A program made the translations under genes and the position numbers. The notes below the pieces were generated by a model. That model was not told the origin of the DNA. It saw only the letters and a list, made by a program, of their open reading frames with translations, and made no database searches. A stretch of DNA of 36,072 bases from Chloroflexota bacterium (GTDB taxonomy: Bacteria > Chloroflexota > Anaerolineae > J036 > Brachytrichaceae): assembly GCA_023382055.1 (NCBI GenBank), contig JAMCQN010000187.1:1-36072 (forward strand), written 5' to 3'. Positions 15,462-23,143 of the stretch are shown here, piece after piece (the stretch's first letter is position 1; the number at the start of each line of letters is the position of its first letter).

Positions 15462-16793
15462 ATGAATAAGCCCAAGCGAGCCCCAACGAATCGATCGCCG
15501 ATTCGTCTGGTGTTGATTATGACGGCCTCAATATTCATCACCGAATTTGGAATCATGGCTTTTTTAGTTGTCCACCCACCCGTTGCACTGTATGGGTGGG
15601 TGGAGGCTGTCTTAGACTCGACCGTCTTGAGCATCGTGCTCTTTCCTCTGCTGCTCTTCACCATATTCCTCCCGCTGGTGCGCCACAACAAAGAGCTTGA
15701 GCAGGTCGAGAAGGCATTGCGCGCCATGCGTGATCAACTCGAGCTCCGCGTCCGAGACCGCACCGTCGAACTGGAGCAACGCAACCGCGAGATGACCCTG
15801 CTTAGCGAAATGGGCGATCTCTTCCAGGCCTGCCAGACCAGCGAGGAAGCCTACGCGGCCATTAGCCAATATGCATCCCTGTTATTCGCAACGGAATCGG
15901 GCACCTTGTTGGTCTTCAATGCTTCACGGAACGCGCTGAATGTGACGGCTAGCTGGGGCCATCCGCAGGCCATGGAACAGGCGTTCAGCCCGGATGCGTG
16001 CTGGGCATTGCGGCGGGGCAGGTTGCACGTAGTTAACGGCGCTGGCTCTGGGATGGTTTGTTCTCACTTCACCCATTCATCACCCGTCGCCTACCTGTGC
16101 ATGCCTTTGGTGGCTCAGGGCGATATCATGGGCGTACTTTCTCTGATAAGCGCCGCGTCGCCAGAGACCGATTCGGGCAAACCTGATCCAGAGTCGACGC
16201 CCTTTCCTGAGGCCAAACTTCAATTGGCAACAGCCACTGCCGAGCACATCGGATTAGCTTTGGCGAACTTGAAACTCCGGGAAACGCTGCGCCACCTGGC
16301 CATACGCGACCCGCTTACCAACCTGTATAACCGGCGCTACATGGAAGAGACGCTCGAACGCGAGCTCAAGCGGGCTGCACGCAAAGGTACACCGCTTGGA
16401 ATCATCATGCTCGATATCGACCATTTCAAACGGTTTAATGACACCTTTGGGCATGAGGCCGGCGACATCGTTTTGCAGGCGTTGGGCAATTTCTTTCGAA
16501 CGCACATCCGGGCTGAGGACGTTGCCTGCCGCTACGGAGGCGAGGAGTTCACACTCATCCTGCCCGAAACCTCGCTTGACGATACTCGGCAGCGCGCAGA
16601 AGAATTGCGGGAAGGGGTCAAACAACTGAACAGGCGGTATAACGGCATGACATTGAGCGCTATCAACCTGTCTTTAGGCATTGCTGTATTTCCCGAGCAC
16701 GGCAAAACCGCCGAAACGCTGTTGCGAACCGCCGATCAGGCCCTTTATCGCGCCAAAGCGGAGGGGCGCGACCGAGTAGTGGTAGCGGAGTGA
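15462..16793 (+). CDS. Membrane GAF-GGDEF diguanylate cyclase
   Basis: 443 residues. Two membrane helices lie at about 12-35 and 48-68, then a charged coiled coil (about 70-105), a GAF-like sensor domain (about 110-265) and a C-terminal GGDEF domain. The catalytic motif is YGGEEF, and RAED five residues upstream matches the RxxD product-inhibition site. It should synthesise c-di-GMP at the membrane. The gene is a single unit with its own hairpin just after the stop. It looks less GC-rich than its neighbours by eye, which could mean later acquisition, but I did not compute this. The ATG at 15462 is weakly supported by gagata. Confidence 0.92.
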   Translation: MNKPKRAPTNRSPIRLVLIMTASIFITEFGIMAFLVVHPPVALYGWVEAVLDSTVLSIVLFPLLLFTIFLPLVRHNKELEQVEKALRAMRDQLELRVRDRTVELEQRNREMTLLSEMGDLFQACQTSEEAYAAISQYASLLFATESGTLLVFNASRNALNVTASWGHPQAMEQAFSPDACWALRRGRLHVVNGAGSGMVCSHFTHSSPVAYLCMPLVAQGDIMGVLSLISAASPETDSGKPDPESTPFPEAKLQLATATAEHIGLALANLKLRETLRHLAIRDPLTNLYNRRYMEETLERELKRAARKGTPLGIIMLDIDHFKRFNDTFGHEAGDIVLQALGNFFRTHIRAEDVACRYGGEEFTLILPETSLDDTRQRAEELREGVKQLNRRYNGMTLSAINLSLGIAVFPEHGKTAETLLRTADQALYRAKAEGRDRVVVAE

Positions 16794-16794
16794 A

Positions 16795-16819
16795 AATGCG
16801 TGAGAACCGCTCATGCGTT
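16795..16819 (+). terminator. Hairpin directly after GGDEF gene
   Basis: aatgcgtgag and ctcatgcgtt form a 10-bp stem with two G-U pairs as RNA and a 5-nt loop, starting 2 bp past the stop codon. No T-run. Confidence 0.45.
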
Positions 16820-16865
16820 AGACCGCCGAGGCGGGTGGAACGCTGAGACGGCGCGCCGGCATGGC

Positions 16866-16950
16866 CTATTGAACCGCCAGCGCCGCCAACTCCGCGTCAA
16901 TACGACCGACATCCAGCGGGTATTGGCCGTATTCCTGCGCCGCGCGCAAT
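16866..16950 (-). pseudogene. C-terminal tail of a UroD/MtaA-family gene
   Basis: The minus strand reads RAAQEYGQYPLDVGRID, then AELAALAVQ and a TAG at 16866. This is nearly the same as the last residues of the intact gene at 18841 (RAAQEYGQYPLDIERIEKELAELTAV). Only the tail is left. It probably marks a former tandem paralogue, lost by deletion, of the UroD-family gene. Confidence 0.75.
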
Positions 16951-17115
16951 AACCCGTACAAAGAGTCGCACCACCCGCGCTACTCGTACCTGGAGAAGGT
17001 GGACGACACGGCCATCAAATCGGCCGGCGCCAAGTTGTTCGCAGAGGGGTCGAAGTTCTTGCGCGTGGAAGAGGACGCCACCATCGGCGCAAAGCCCGGC
17101 CGGGTCGAACGCTGA
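16951..17115 (+). pseudogene. Orphan C-terminal coding fragment, unrecognised
   Basis: An open frame of about 54 codons (NPYKESHHPRYSYLEK, VDDTAIKSAGAKLFAEG, FLRVEEDA) ends at TGA 17113-17115. Composition and third-position GC look coding, but there is no start, because it joins the UroD tail head-on. I cannot assign a family with confidence. From here to 17255 I see no gene. Confidence 0.45.
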
Positions 17116-17255
17116 TACTATGGTGGCGGCAGGCGCGCGGAAGCAGACAATTAAGAGCCGAGGTGAGTCCCTGACACATTCTGGCGACAGGACAAACGAA
17201 CCGCTCGATGCTTCGACATAGCGCCCTATGATTGCTTCGCCGCTCGCCGTGCGGT

Positions 17256-18677
17256 TTAGTATTTGCAGTCACTCGCATTGCCATCGACTAAGTCGATATG
17301 GCTTTCCCATACCGTATCGTGCCTCTGCATGTTGACGACCGGCGTTGAGGACGGTACTCCCCAGTGGGGCAGGCGTCCGTCGGCGGGGAGCCGTATAGCC
17401 GGACTGCTGTCGGTCTTCAGGTAGGTTAGTGTACCGCTAACCTGGTAGCTCGGTGCCCGCACAGCATCTACCACGTCTACGATCAGTGCACCCTGCTCGT
17501 TTGGAGCCCAAGCTACCTCGCTCACGATATGCACGTCATTGCGTAATCGCCTCCTCTCGCTGACTCCGTCCGCCTGGGCGCTGTACATCGTTATCGGAAG
17601 GGCCATTGGAAGAGAATCGGGTGACAAATCACCTGGCTCCTTGGACTGCGTCCCGTAGAAGTAATACAGGACACCGTGCTTCGCCGCGTGTACAAAGCCG
17701 ACCTCTCGCCACTCGGTCTTTGAGAACCCCTCGATGAGCGTGGTGACCTTGCCGGTGGACGCTTCGGCGTGCCAAAGACCGGATGAGTCCATCCACGGCC
17801 ATGGGCTGGCATAATAGACCGACTTGCCGTCCACAGACCATGACGGCGAACAGCACCCGTTCCCCGCGTTGCTTACGAAGTCCACAGTGGTCATATCGGA
17901 GACGTCCAGCACCGTGAGGCTGCCCCCTTCAGGGTAGGAAGCGACGGCCGACAAGATACGCGTACCGTCGGGTGACCACGCGAGTGGCCAGTAGGAATAT
18001 ACCGGTCCATCGGATTTGAAATCCGGCGACTTGGGTTTTAGGTCATCACGCTTAAGCACAGTCAGCCGCCCGTCATGCGCGTCTATCAGGTTAACGCCGC
18101 CTAAGCCGTAGGCAATCCGCTTCCCGTCCGGTGACCAATGCACTTGGCGCATCAACAGACTCGCCACATCGTAATCTTCTGCTGTGGGCATCGGGTGGGC
18201 GTCTACCATGACTGTGCGCCGACTGCCGTCGGGGTTGGCGAGGATCAGATTATTGTTACTCACGAAGGCGAGTTTTCCATCCGTGGGCGATACGTCGAAG
18301 TCCGTCACCGGCGATAATTCATGGGTGACCTGCACTGCGGTCTGGCCGTCCACTTCTACGCGCCAGATTTGATCGGAGCCGCTCAGACGGCCCAAGTAAT
18401 ACACGGGGGCAGGCAATGCGGCTGTGTTGGAGATAGGCTTTTGTGCTGGCACGAGAGATGGCGTAACCGCCGGCGCTGGCGTGCCCGTTGGGTCAGGCAT
18501 GGCCGCCACCGGCTCGGAAGTGGCCATTTCGAGGGGCGGTTGAGTCAGCACAGCGGTAGGTTGCGTTGTAGTGGCGCTCGTTGGCAGTAACGTTATTATA
18601 GGGACATCTGGCTGTGTGGCACCACAAGCACTCAGCACCAGCACGACTGATAGCAGAATTAGCGAATACAACCTCAT
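17256..18677 (-). CDS. Lipoprotein with TolB/WD40-like beta-propeller
   Basis: 473 residues from the ATG at 18677, preceded by an AGAGGG ribosome-binding site. The frame is open to 18722, but this start gives a classic lipoprotein signal: MRLYSLILLSVVLVLSAC with the lipobox LSAC. A Thr/Pro-rich linker (about 25-85) follows, then propeller blades with the repeated pattern SPDGKR or SPDGTR: DVSPTDGKLAFVS, HWSPDGKRIAYG, AWSPDGTRILSA, SWSVDGKSVYYAS. Probably anchored on the outside of the membrane, with an unknown binding or scaffold role. It stands alone, flanked by gene remnants and UroD. Confidence 0.88.
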   Translation of the reverse strand: MRLYSLILLSVVLVLSACGATQPDVPIITLLPTSATTTQPTAVLTQPPLEMATSEPVAAMPDPTGTPAPAVTPSLVPAQKPISNTAALPAPVYYLGRLSGSDQIWRVEVDGQTAVQVTHELSPVTDFDVSPTDGKLAFVSNNNLILANPDGSRRTVMVDAHPMPTAEDYDVASLLMRQVHWSPDGKRIAYGLGGVNLIDAHDGRLTVLKRDDLKPKSPDFKSDGPVYSYWPLAWSPDGTRILSAVASYPEGGSLTVLDVSDMTTVDFVSNAGNGCCSPSWSVDGKSVYYASPWPWMDSSGLWHAEASTGKVTTLIEGFSKTEWREVGFVHAAKHGVLYYFYGTQSKEPGDLSPDSLPMALPITMYSAQADGVSERRRLRNDVHIVSEVAWAPNEQGALIVDVVDAVRAPSYQVSGTLTYLKTDSSPAIRLPADGRLPHWGVPSSTPVVNMQRHDTVWESHIDLVDGNASDCKY

Positions 18678-18794
18678 GAGACCCTCTAATATCAATCTAG
18701 AGCGACTAACGAGATAAAGCAAATCATAGCCGCAGTGTCGTATACAGTGGGCGACGTCGCCGGTCGAGACCGAGTGCAGTGCGTCAGAATGTGC

Positions 18795-18812
18795 AATGAG
18801 AAGCGTCTCATT
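18795..18812 (-). terminator. Hairpin after UroD-family gene
   Basis: aatgaga and tctcatt form a 7-bp stem with a 4-nt loop, about 29 bp past the stop at 18841 on the minus strand. No T-run; modest support. Confidence 0.4.
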
Positions 18813-18840
18813 CGTCTTAGCCTTGGCACGGAGGCATAGC

Positions 18841-20031
18841 CTAAACAGCTGTCAGCTCCGCCAACTCCTTCTCAATCCGCTCGATATCCAACGGGTATTG
18901 GCCGTATTCCTGCGCCGCCCGCACCATCGCGAAAATGTTCTCGTCCGGCGTGTCGCGCCCGCACTGGTCGCCGGTGGAGAGAATAAAACCGCCGCCCTGC
19001 CCCGCATCACGGATCGCCTGCAGGCTGGCGCGCTTGACGCTGTCGGGGCTGCCCATCAACATGACCTCGCTGGTGTGCAGGTTGCCCATCAGGGCGATGC
19101 GCGAGCCGAAGCTGTGCTTGACATCCGCCAGGTTGCAGTCACCCATCGGCGGAATTTCCAGCGGATTGATGCAACCCAGGTCGGTTTCCTCGGCGCACCA
19201 TTTCACCAGGATGCGCTCCTTGCCGCACGAGTGCAGCATCGTCGGCACGCCCGCCTCGCGCGCCATCGCAGTCAGCTTCTTGATCGTGGGCAGGCCGAAT
19301 TCGCGCGCTATCTTCGGCGACTGCATGGTGATGGTGCCCGATGCGCCCAGCAGCACGAAATCGGGGCGCTCGTTCAGGATCATCTCCATCTGCGCCACCG
19401 CCTGCTGCTCGTGCAGGTGCAGCAGGCGTTCGAGCAGTTCATGCTTGTCGTAGTACCAGTACGCCAAGGGCGCCAGCCCGCCGGTGAACAGGCTGAACCA
19501 GTGCTGCAAACCGGGGTAGCCGATGCCAATCCCAAACGCGCCCAGGTCACCGAGAGCGGCGCGCTGCACGCGGAGCAGTGACGGGTTGTAGCCCACCGGC
19601 GGCGCAAACATTTTCTCGATCAGGTCCCAGTCGGCCTCGATATCTTTGAACATCTTCTCGGTCGTCGTCGGCGGGTCGGCAATGTAAAACGTGTTTTCGG
19701 TGGTATACCGGCAGGCGTCGATGCGGCCGCGATAGCGCACGATCCAGCGTTCCTCGGTTTTGTGCATGTCCTCGATGGCTTCGTAGCGGTCGCCCGGCCA
19801 CTGGTACTGCATGTCGCCGTAGATAAACCAGCCGTCGATGCCGAAATACCGGACGGCATCGATATAAGCCTGCCACAGCGGCGGTTCGTTGAAGTAATAG
19901 ATATCCCAGAACGGCCGGCCTGTCCGGCGCGCGGGAATCATATTGGAAATATCCGGCGCGACCGGCGCCCGATCCGGCGTGCCATTCGTCATTGCAACAA
20001 TCATTCGTTCGCGCGGCGTCATGTTTGCCAT
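18841..20031 (-). CDS. Uroporphyrinogen decarboxylase-family (UroD/MtaA-like) protein
   Basis: 396 residues, beginning with the typical MTPRERMIVAMTNGTPDRAPV stretch. The region near LLGASGTITMQSPKIAREFG and the HSCGKE motif resemble the zinc-dependent methyltransferase branch (MtaA, CmuA) rather than haem UroD, which lacks the HxC motif. Further conserved blocks are INPLEIPPMGD, ALMGNLHTSEVMLMG and FILSTGDQCGRDTPDEN. Members move methyl groups to or from corrinoid or coenzyme carriers, or are uncharacterised. There is no corrinoid protein gene next to it, so the reaction is open. AGGAGA lies 7 nt before the ATG at 20031. A tail copy remains at 16866. Confidence 0.88.
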   Translation of the reverse strand: MANMTPRERMIVAMTNGTPDRAPVAPDISNMIPARRTGRPFWDIYYFNEPPLWQAYIDAVRYFGIDGWFIYGDMQYQWPGDRYEAIEDMHKTEERWIVRYRGRIDACRYTTENTFYIADPPTTTEKMFKDIEADWDLIEKMFAPPVGYNPSLLRVQRAALGDLGAFGIGIGYPGLQHWFSLFTGGLAPLAYWYYDKHELLERLLHLHEQQAVAQMEMILNERPDFVLLGASGTITMQSPKIAREFGLPTIKKLTAMAREAGVPTMLHSCGKERILVKWCAEETDLGCINPLEIPPMGDCNLADVKHSFGSRIALMGNLHTSEVMLMGSPDSVKRASLQAIRDAGQGGGFILSTGDQCGRDTPDENIFAMVRAAQEYGQYPLDIERIEKELAELTAV

Positions 20032-20205
20032 GCTGTGTTCTCCTGCCCGTGTATTACACTACCAAACAGGCCGGAAGGGTAATTCTATTCTGTACTTTGT
20101 TTTATCAACCTGGAACCCCTACGTCGTCGTGCTCATGAAGTCACGCCTGAGCATCACGTAGTACTGGCGAGCGAAACGAAGCACGCGATTAATGAAACAA
20201 GGATA

Positions 20206-20637
20206 TTATTCGCCACTGCCGGCATTATCTAAAATCCCTATAAATCTGGCAGGAGGGATAATCCGCACATCTCCCACCCTGTCCAGTATCAACAGATCGG
20301 AATCGCCCGATACGATGTACTCCGCGCTGCCATCGAGCGCGGCTTCTATCACGCGATCGTCGTCGGGATCATGGCCGAGCTGGACTACGCAATGTGGTAT
20401 CACATGCTCTCCACGCAATGCGATCAGTTGCAGGAAACCCTCGACCACATCATCGTCGATACTGTATTTGTTACGAATGCGCGGCAGCGCCAGCTTCTCC
20501 AGCAACTCGTCGATGAGCGGGTCCGAGTAAACGAGTGTGTATTCGCCATCCGCTAAGCGCGCCAGCACCGGACCGACTGTGCCATCCGGCTTGATCAGCG
20601 CTCGTATCAGGATATTCGTGTCAATGACGGCGCGCAT
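20206..20637 (-). CDS. PIN-domain toxin (COG1569 type)
   Basis: 143 residues with the PIN acidic residues Asp6 (VIDTN), Glu44 (IDELLEKL), Asp93/94 (HDPDDDRV) and Asp112/114 (SGDSDLL). These proteins are Mg-dependent ribonucleases, usually toxins of toxin-antitoxin systems. The start overlaps the end of the Phd-like gene by 17 bp, the classic antitoxin-first operon. All catalytic acids are present, so it may be active. RNA target unknown. Confidence 0.92.
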   Translation of the reverse strand: MRAVIDTNILIRALIKPDGTVGPVLARLADGEYTLVYSDPLIDELLEKLALPRIRNKYSIDDDVVEGFLQLIALRGEHVIPHCVVQLGHDPDDDRVIEAALDGSAEYIVSGDSDLLILDRVGDVRIIPPARFIGILDNAGSGE

Positions 20638-20929
20638 GGCTGCGTTTTACTTTGCGTTGAGAGAGCGCTTCCTGGGCCAGGTCGTGTTCAATTTCCTGAT
20701 CGCTGTAGCGGGCATTCACTGAGCGCATTCGGGCAAGGATACGCTGAAAGCGCGCTGTCACTTCGGACTCACTCAACTGAGCCAGCCTGAGATACTCCTC
20801 GTAAGGCATGAGCACAGCCTCCGGGCGACTCTTGCGTGTGAGGATATGCGCAGATTTACCTTTGGTCACCTCATCAAACACATGCTTGAAATTGCGTTGA
20901 AGTTCGGTAACCCCCACGATCTTATTCAT
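20621..20929 (-). CDS. Phd/YefM-family antitoxin
   Basis: 102 residues. The N-terminal half (MNKIVGVTELQRNFKHVFDE, then SAHILTRKSRPEAVLMPYEEY) is the Phd/YefM DNA-binding fold that dimerises on its own operator. The C-terminal half is charged and helical, as expected for the toxin-neutralising arm. It precedes and overlaps the PIN toxin gene. Antitoxins of this family normally repress their own promoter; the 80 bp upstream is AT-richer and would be the operator region, but I see no clear palindrome. Confidence 0.92.
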   Translation of the reverse strand: MNKIVGVTELQRNFKHVFDEVTKGKSAHILTRKSRPEAVLMPYEEYLRLAQLSESEVTARFQRILARMRSVNARYSDQEIEHDLAQEALSQRKVKRSHARRH

Positions 20930-21010
20930 ACTTGAATTATAACGCCACTACATACTACAGTTCATATCGCTATGGCGCTTGTATGCCTGCATGCCGTCGC
21001 ATATGAGCTT

Positions 21011-21835
21011 TCAAAGGCTCGCGGTCTCGCCCGGCATGCCCGGATGCGAACCGCCGGCGTTCTTAGCCAGGTTGCCGCCGTCCATCGGCAGGATGATCCC
21101 GGTGACCCAGGAGGATGCATCCGAAGCCAGGAAGACGGCCGGCCCCTTGATCTCCTCCGACCTTCCCAGCCGGCCCATCGGGATGCCGCGCAGGAAGGTG
21201 TCGCGCAGCGCCGGGCTGGCCTGCATGCGGTCCACCAGGCCGTTATTCTCGTTGGGCACCTGCGCCGGCAGGATGGCGTTTACGCGCACGCCGCGCCCGC
21301 TCCACTCCGTGCTGAGTTCGCGGGTCATTTCCACCACCGCCGCCATGCCCATGCCGTACGCGACGTGCCCGCGCCCCAGCGCGCTGACGCTGGCGATCGA
21401 ACCGATGTTGATGATGCTGCCCTTGCCCTGCGCCAGCATGCGCCTGCCGGCCTCCTGGCAGAAGCAGAATTTGCCGACGCCCAGCGACTTCAACGTGCGG
21501 TCCAGGTCGTCCAGCGAGAGTTCCTCAGGCCGGGTCGTCCAGGCGGGCCCCGCGCAGGTGACCAGCACATCGATGCGCCCGTACTCCTGATCCAGCCTGT
21601 CGTAGATGGTGCGGATCGCCTGCGGATCGGTGGCGTCGCCGACTACGGGCACGGCGCGCCGTCCGAGTCTGGTCACCGTCTCGGCTGTCCTCCGCAGGGT
21701 GTCGGGGTTGATGTCGGTAATCAGCAGATCAGCGCCGGCTTCGGCGAATCCTTCTGAGATGGCGCCGCCAAAGCCGCCGCCTGCGCCTGTCACGAGCGCT
21801 ACCCTGCCGGTCAAGTCGAATAAGGGATGGAACAT
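21011..21835 (-). CDS. Short-chain dehydrogenase/reductase-like protein lacking catalytic Lys
   Basis: 274 residues with the SDR fold. The nucleotide loop TGAGGGFG is at 16-23, Asp41 suggests NAD(H) preference, then GDATD, TCAGP (93-97, usually NAG) and the catalytic Ser146 (NIGSIAS) and Tyr160. The YxxxK motif reads YGMGM: Met164 replaces the lysine. The tetrad Asn before the FCFCQ helix also appears to be replaced (Leu118). The end LPMDGGNLAKNAGG is typical of the family. It may have a changed mechanism, a binding role or no activity. Divergent from the SIS gene at 21964. The ATG at 21835 follows aggtaaatc, a weak ribosome-binding site. Confidence 0.88.
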   Translation of the reverse strand: MFHPLFDLTGRVALVTGAGGGFGGAISEGFAEAGADLLITDINPDTLRRTAETVTRLGRRAVPVVGDATDPQAIRTIYDRLDQEYGRIDVLVTCAGPAWTTRPEELSLDDLDRTLKSLGVGKFCFCQEAGRRMLAQGKGSIINIGSIASVSALGRGHVAYGMGMAAVVEMTRELSTEWSGRGVRVNAILPAQVPNENNGLVDRMQASPALRDTFLRGIPMGRLGRSEEIKGPAVFLASDASSWVTGIILPMDGGNLAKNAGGSHPGMPGETASL

Positions 21836-21963
21836 GATTTACCTCCACGGATCAGCAACTGCTGGACACAATCGGCTAGTGTAAGGTATTGTAATGTGGG
21901 GCGCTCTGTGCAAGTCAGCATGTCCCGTTACAATCTACCTATCAGTAACAAACGGAGCACACC
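21836..21963. promoter_or_regulatory. Divergent promoter region SDR/SIS
   Basis: TACAAT occurs on the plus strand at 21929-21934, 29 bp before the SIS ATG. It also occurs on the minus strand at 21888-21893, facing the SDR gene. -35 boxes are poor on both sides. CGGAG before the SIS start is the likely ribosome-binding site. Confidence 0.4.
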
Positions 21964-22701
21964 ATGCTGGCTAAAACCTATCTTCAGAACATGCAGGCGT
22001 TGATCGGCGAGTTGATCGAGAAGCAAACACCCGCCATCGAACGCGCAGCGGAAGCCATCGCCGCGGCCATCGCGCAAGGGCACACTCTATTCGGCTTTGG
22101 CTGCAATCACTCACTGCTGCCTATCCTCGACATTTACTACCGCGCCGGCGGCCTGATGCTATTGAATCCCATCATCGCGCCGGGGCTGCTGCTGGATCTG
22201 CACCCGCCCACGCTGACCTCCAGGATGGAGCAGTTGGAGGGCTACGGCGACATCGCGCTGGCCGGCGCGCCGATCAAGTCCGGCGACGTGCTCATCCTGA
22301 TCTCCGTGTCCGGGCGCAACGCTGTGCCGGTCGAGGCGGCGCTGAAGGCCAGGTCGCTGGGCGCTCTGGTGATCGGCGTGACGTCGCAGGCTTTCTCCGA
22401 CTCGGTGACGCCGCGCAATAAGCCGGGCAAAAAGCTCATTGACGTTGTGGATATCGTCATCGACAACCTGGTACCGCCGGGCGATGCCTCGCTGACGCTG
22501 GACGGCGTGCCGCAGAAGTTCACGCCGGTATCGGGCGTCTCCAGTGTGGCGCTGATGCACGCGCTGATGGCCGAGACGATCGAGCGGCTGGTCGCGCGCG
22601 GCATAACGCCGCCCATCTACCTGTCGGGCAACATCGAGGGCGGCGCGGCCTATAACGACCGCATGCTGGCCGAAAACGCCAGCCGCATTTTCTACCTGTA
22701 G
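21964..22701 (+). CDS. SIS-domain protein (COG4821/UPF0309 family)
   Basis: 245 residues with one sugar-isomerase (SIS) domain. The phosphosugar loop GFGCNHS is near residues 42-48 and a second loop ISVSGRNAVP is near 118-127. The C-terminal part includes FTPVSGVSSVALMHALMAE and YLSGNIEGGAAYND, typical of UPF0309. SIS proteins bind phosphorylated sugars such as N-acetylglucosamine-6-phosphate or act as isomerases or regulators; this subfamily has no firmly assigned reaction. No sugar kinase or transporter is adjacent. The next gene starts 26 bp downstream on the same strand. Confidence 0.9.
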   Translation: MLAKTYLQNMQALIGELIEKQTPAIERAAEAIAAAIAQGHTLFGFGCNHSLLPILDIYYRAGGLMLLNPIIAPGLLLDLHPPTLTSRMEQLEGYGDIALAGAPIKSGDVLILISVSGRNAVPVEAALKARSLGALVIGVTSQAFSDSVTPRNKPGKKLIDVVDIVIDNLVPPGDASLTLDGVPQKFTPVSGVSSVALMHALMAETIERLVARGITPPIYLSGNIEGGAAYNDRMLAENASRIFYL

Positions 22702-22727
22702 GCGTTTTACGGGATAATAGAGACGCT

Positions 22728-22907
22728 ATGAGCATGAAGAACTTATCGCGGCGCAACCGCACGGTGCTGTACATTGTCACGGTGATGCTGATTCTCAGCA
22801 TGGTCATCAGCGCGATCGTCTCGTTCTCGCCGACTGCGCAAACCGTTGATTCGTCGCAGCAAGCGGTTCCCGCGCCCCTGGTTGCCACGCCGGCGACGGG
22901 GCGCTGA
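22728..22907 (+). CDS. Small single-pass membrane protein, 59 residues
   Basis: Starts MSMKNLSRRNRTVLYIV, giving a positively charged head, one helix (about residues 13-35), then an Ala/Pro/Thr/Gln-rich tail ending in ATPATGR. The charge pattern predicts an inside N terminus. No family recognised. gataat at 22713-22718 lies 9 nt before the ATG with no ribosome-binding site, so a leaderless transcript is possible. Alternatively it is the second gene of the SIS operon. A second ATG two codons later would also serve. Confidence 0.6.
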   Translation: MSMKNLSRRNRTVLYIVTVMLILSMVISAIVSFSPTAQTVDSSQQAVPAPLVATPATGR

Positions 22908-23038
22908 ATGCGGCCGGCGCATCGTTTTCGCATGTGACATACGGACAACCATGCCCGGCGCCGCGCCAGGACGCCGCAATCAGGCGATTACCTGCGGCTC
23001 CGCCTTGACAAAAAAACAGGTTGGCATAAACTTCAGGC

Positions 23039-23112
23039 TCAGCGATGAAGCTCGCTGACGCACTGTCTGCATGGCATTGCGATAACCGTCACAAAGACTA
23101 ACAGCTTCTACC
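23039..23112 (+). promoter_or_regulatory. Candidate fluoride riboswitch (crcB motif)
   Basis: tcagcg/cgctga (23039-23044, 23053-23058) closes a loop reading gATGAAGCTc. Six loop bases (gaagct, 23047-23052) pair with agcttc (23103-23108), which is followed by TAC. In known fluoride riboswitches the loop GAUGGnnnUC pairs with nnnCCUAC in the same way. Here one G-C pair would be replaced by A-U. ATAACCG (23082-23088) fits the conserved AACCG. The pairing strand is also the first arm of the terminator that follows, as expected for a transcriptional switch. Departures from consensus (no UGAUGA, third stem only 3 bp) make it a candidate, not a certainty. The F-type CLC gene downstream supports it. 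Confidence 0.45.
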
Positions 23113-23143
23113 AGCACTGCGGTGCGGTAGAAGCTATTTTTTT
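23103..23143 (+). terminator. Intrinsic terminator/attenuator before CLC gene
   Basis: agcttctacc (23103-23112) and ggtagaagct (23126-23135) form a 10-bp stem. It is extended by gcac/gtgc around a tgcg loop and followed by seven T (23137-23143). It ends directly before the first ATG of the CLC frame, so it can only make sense as an attenuator of that gene. Its left arm is shared with the proposed aptamer pairing. Confidence 0.85.
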
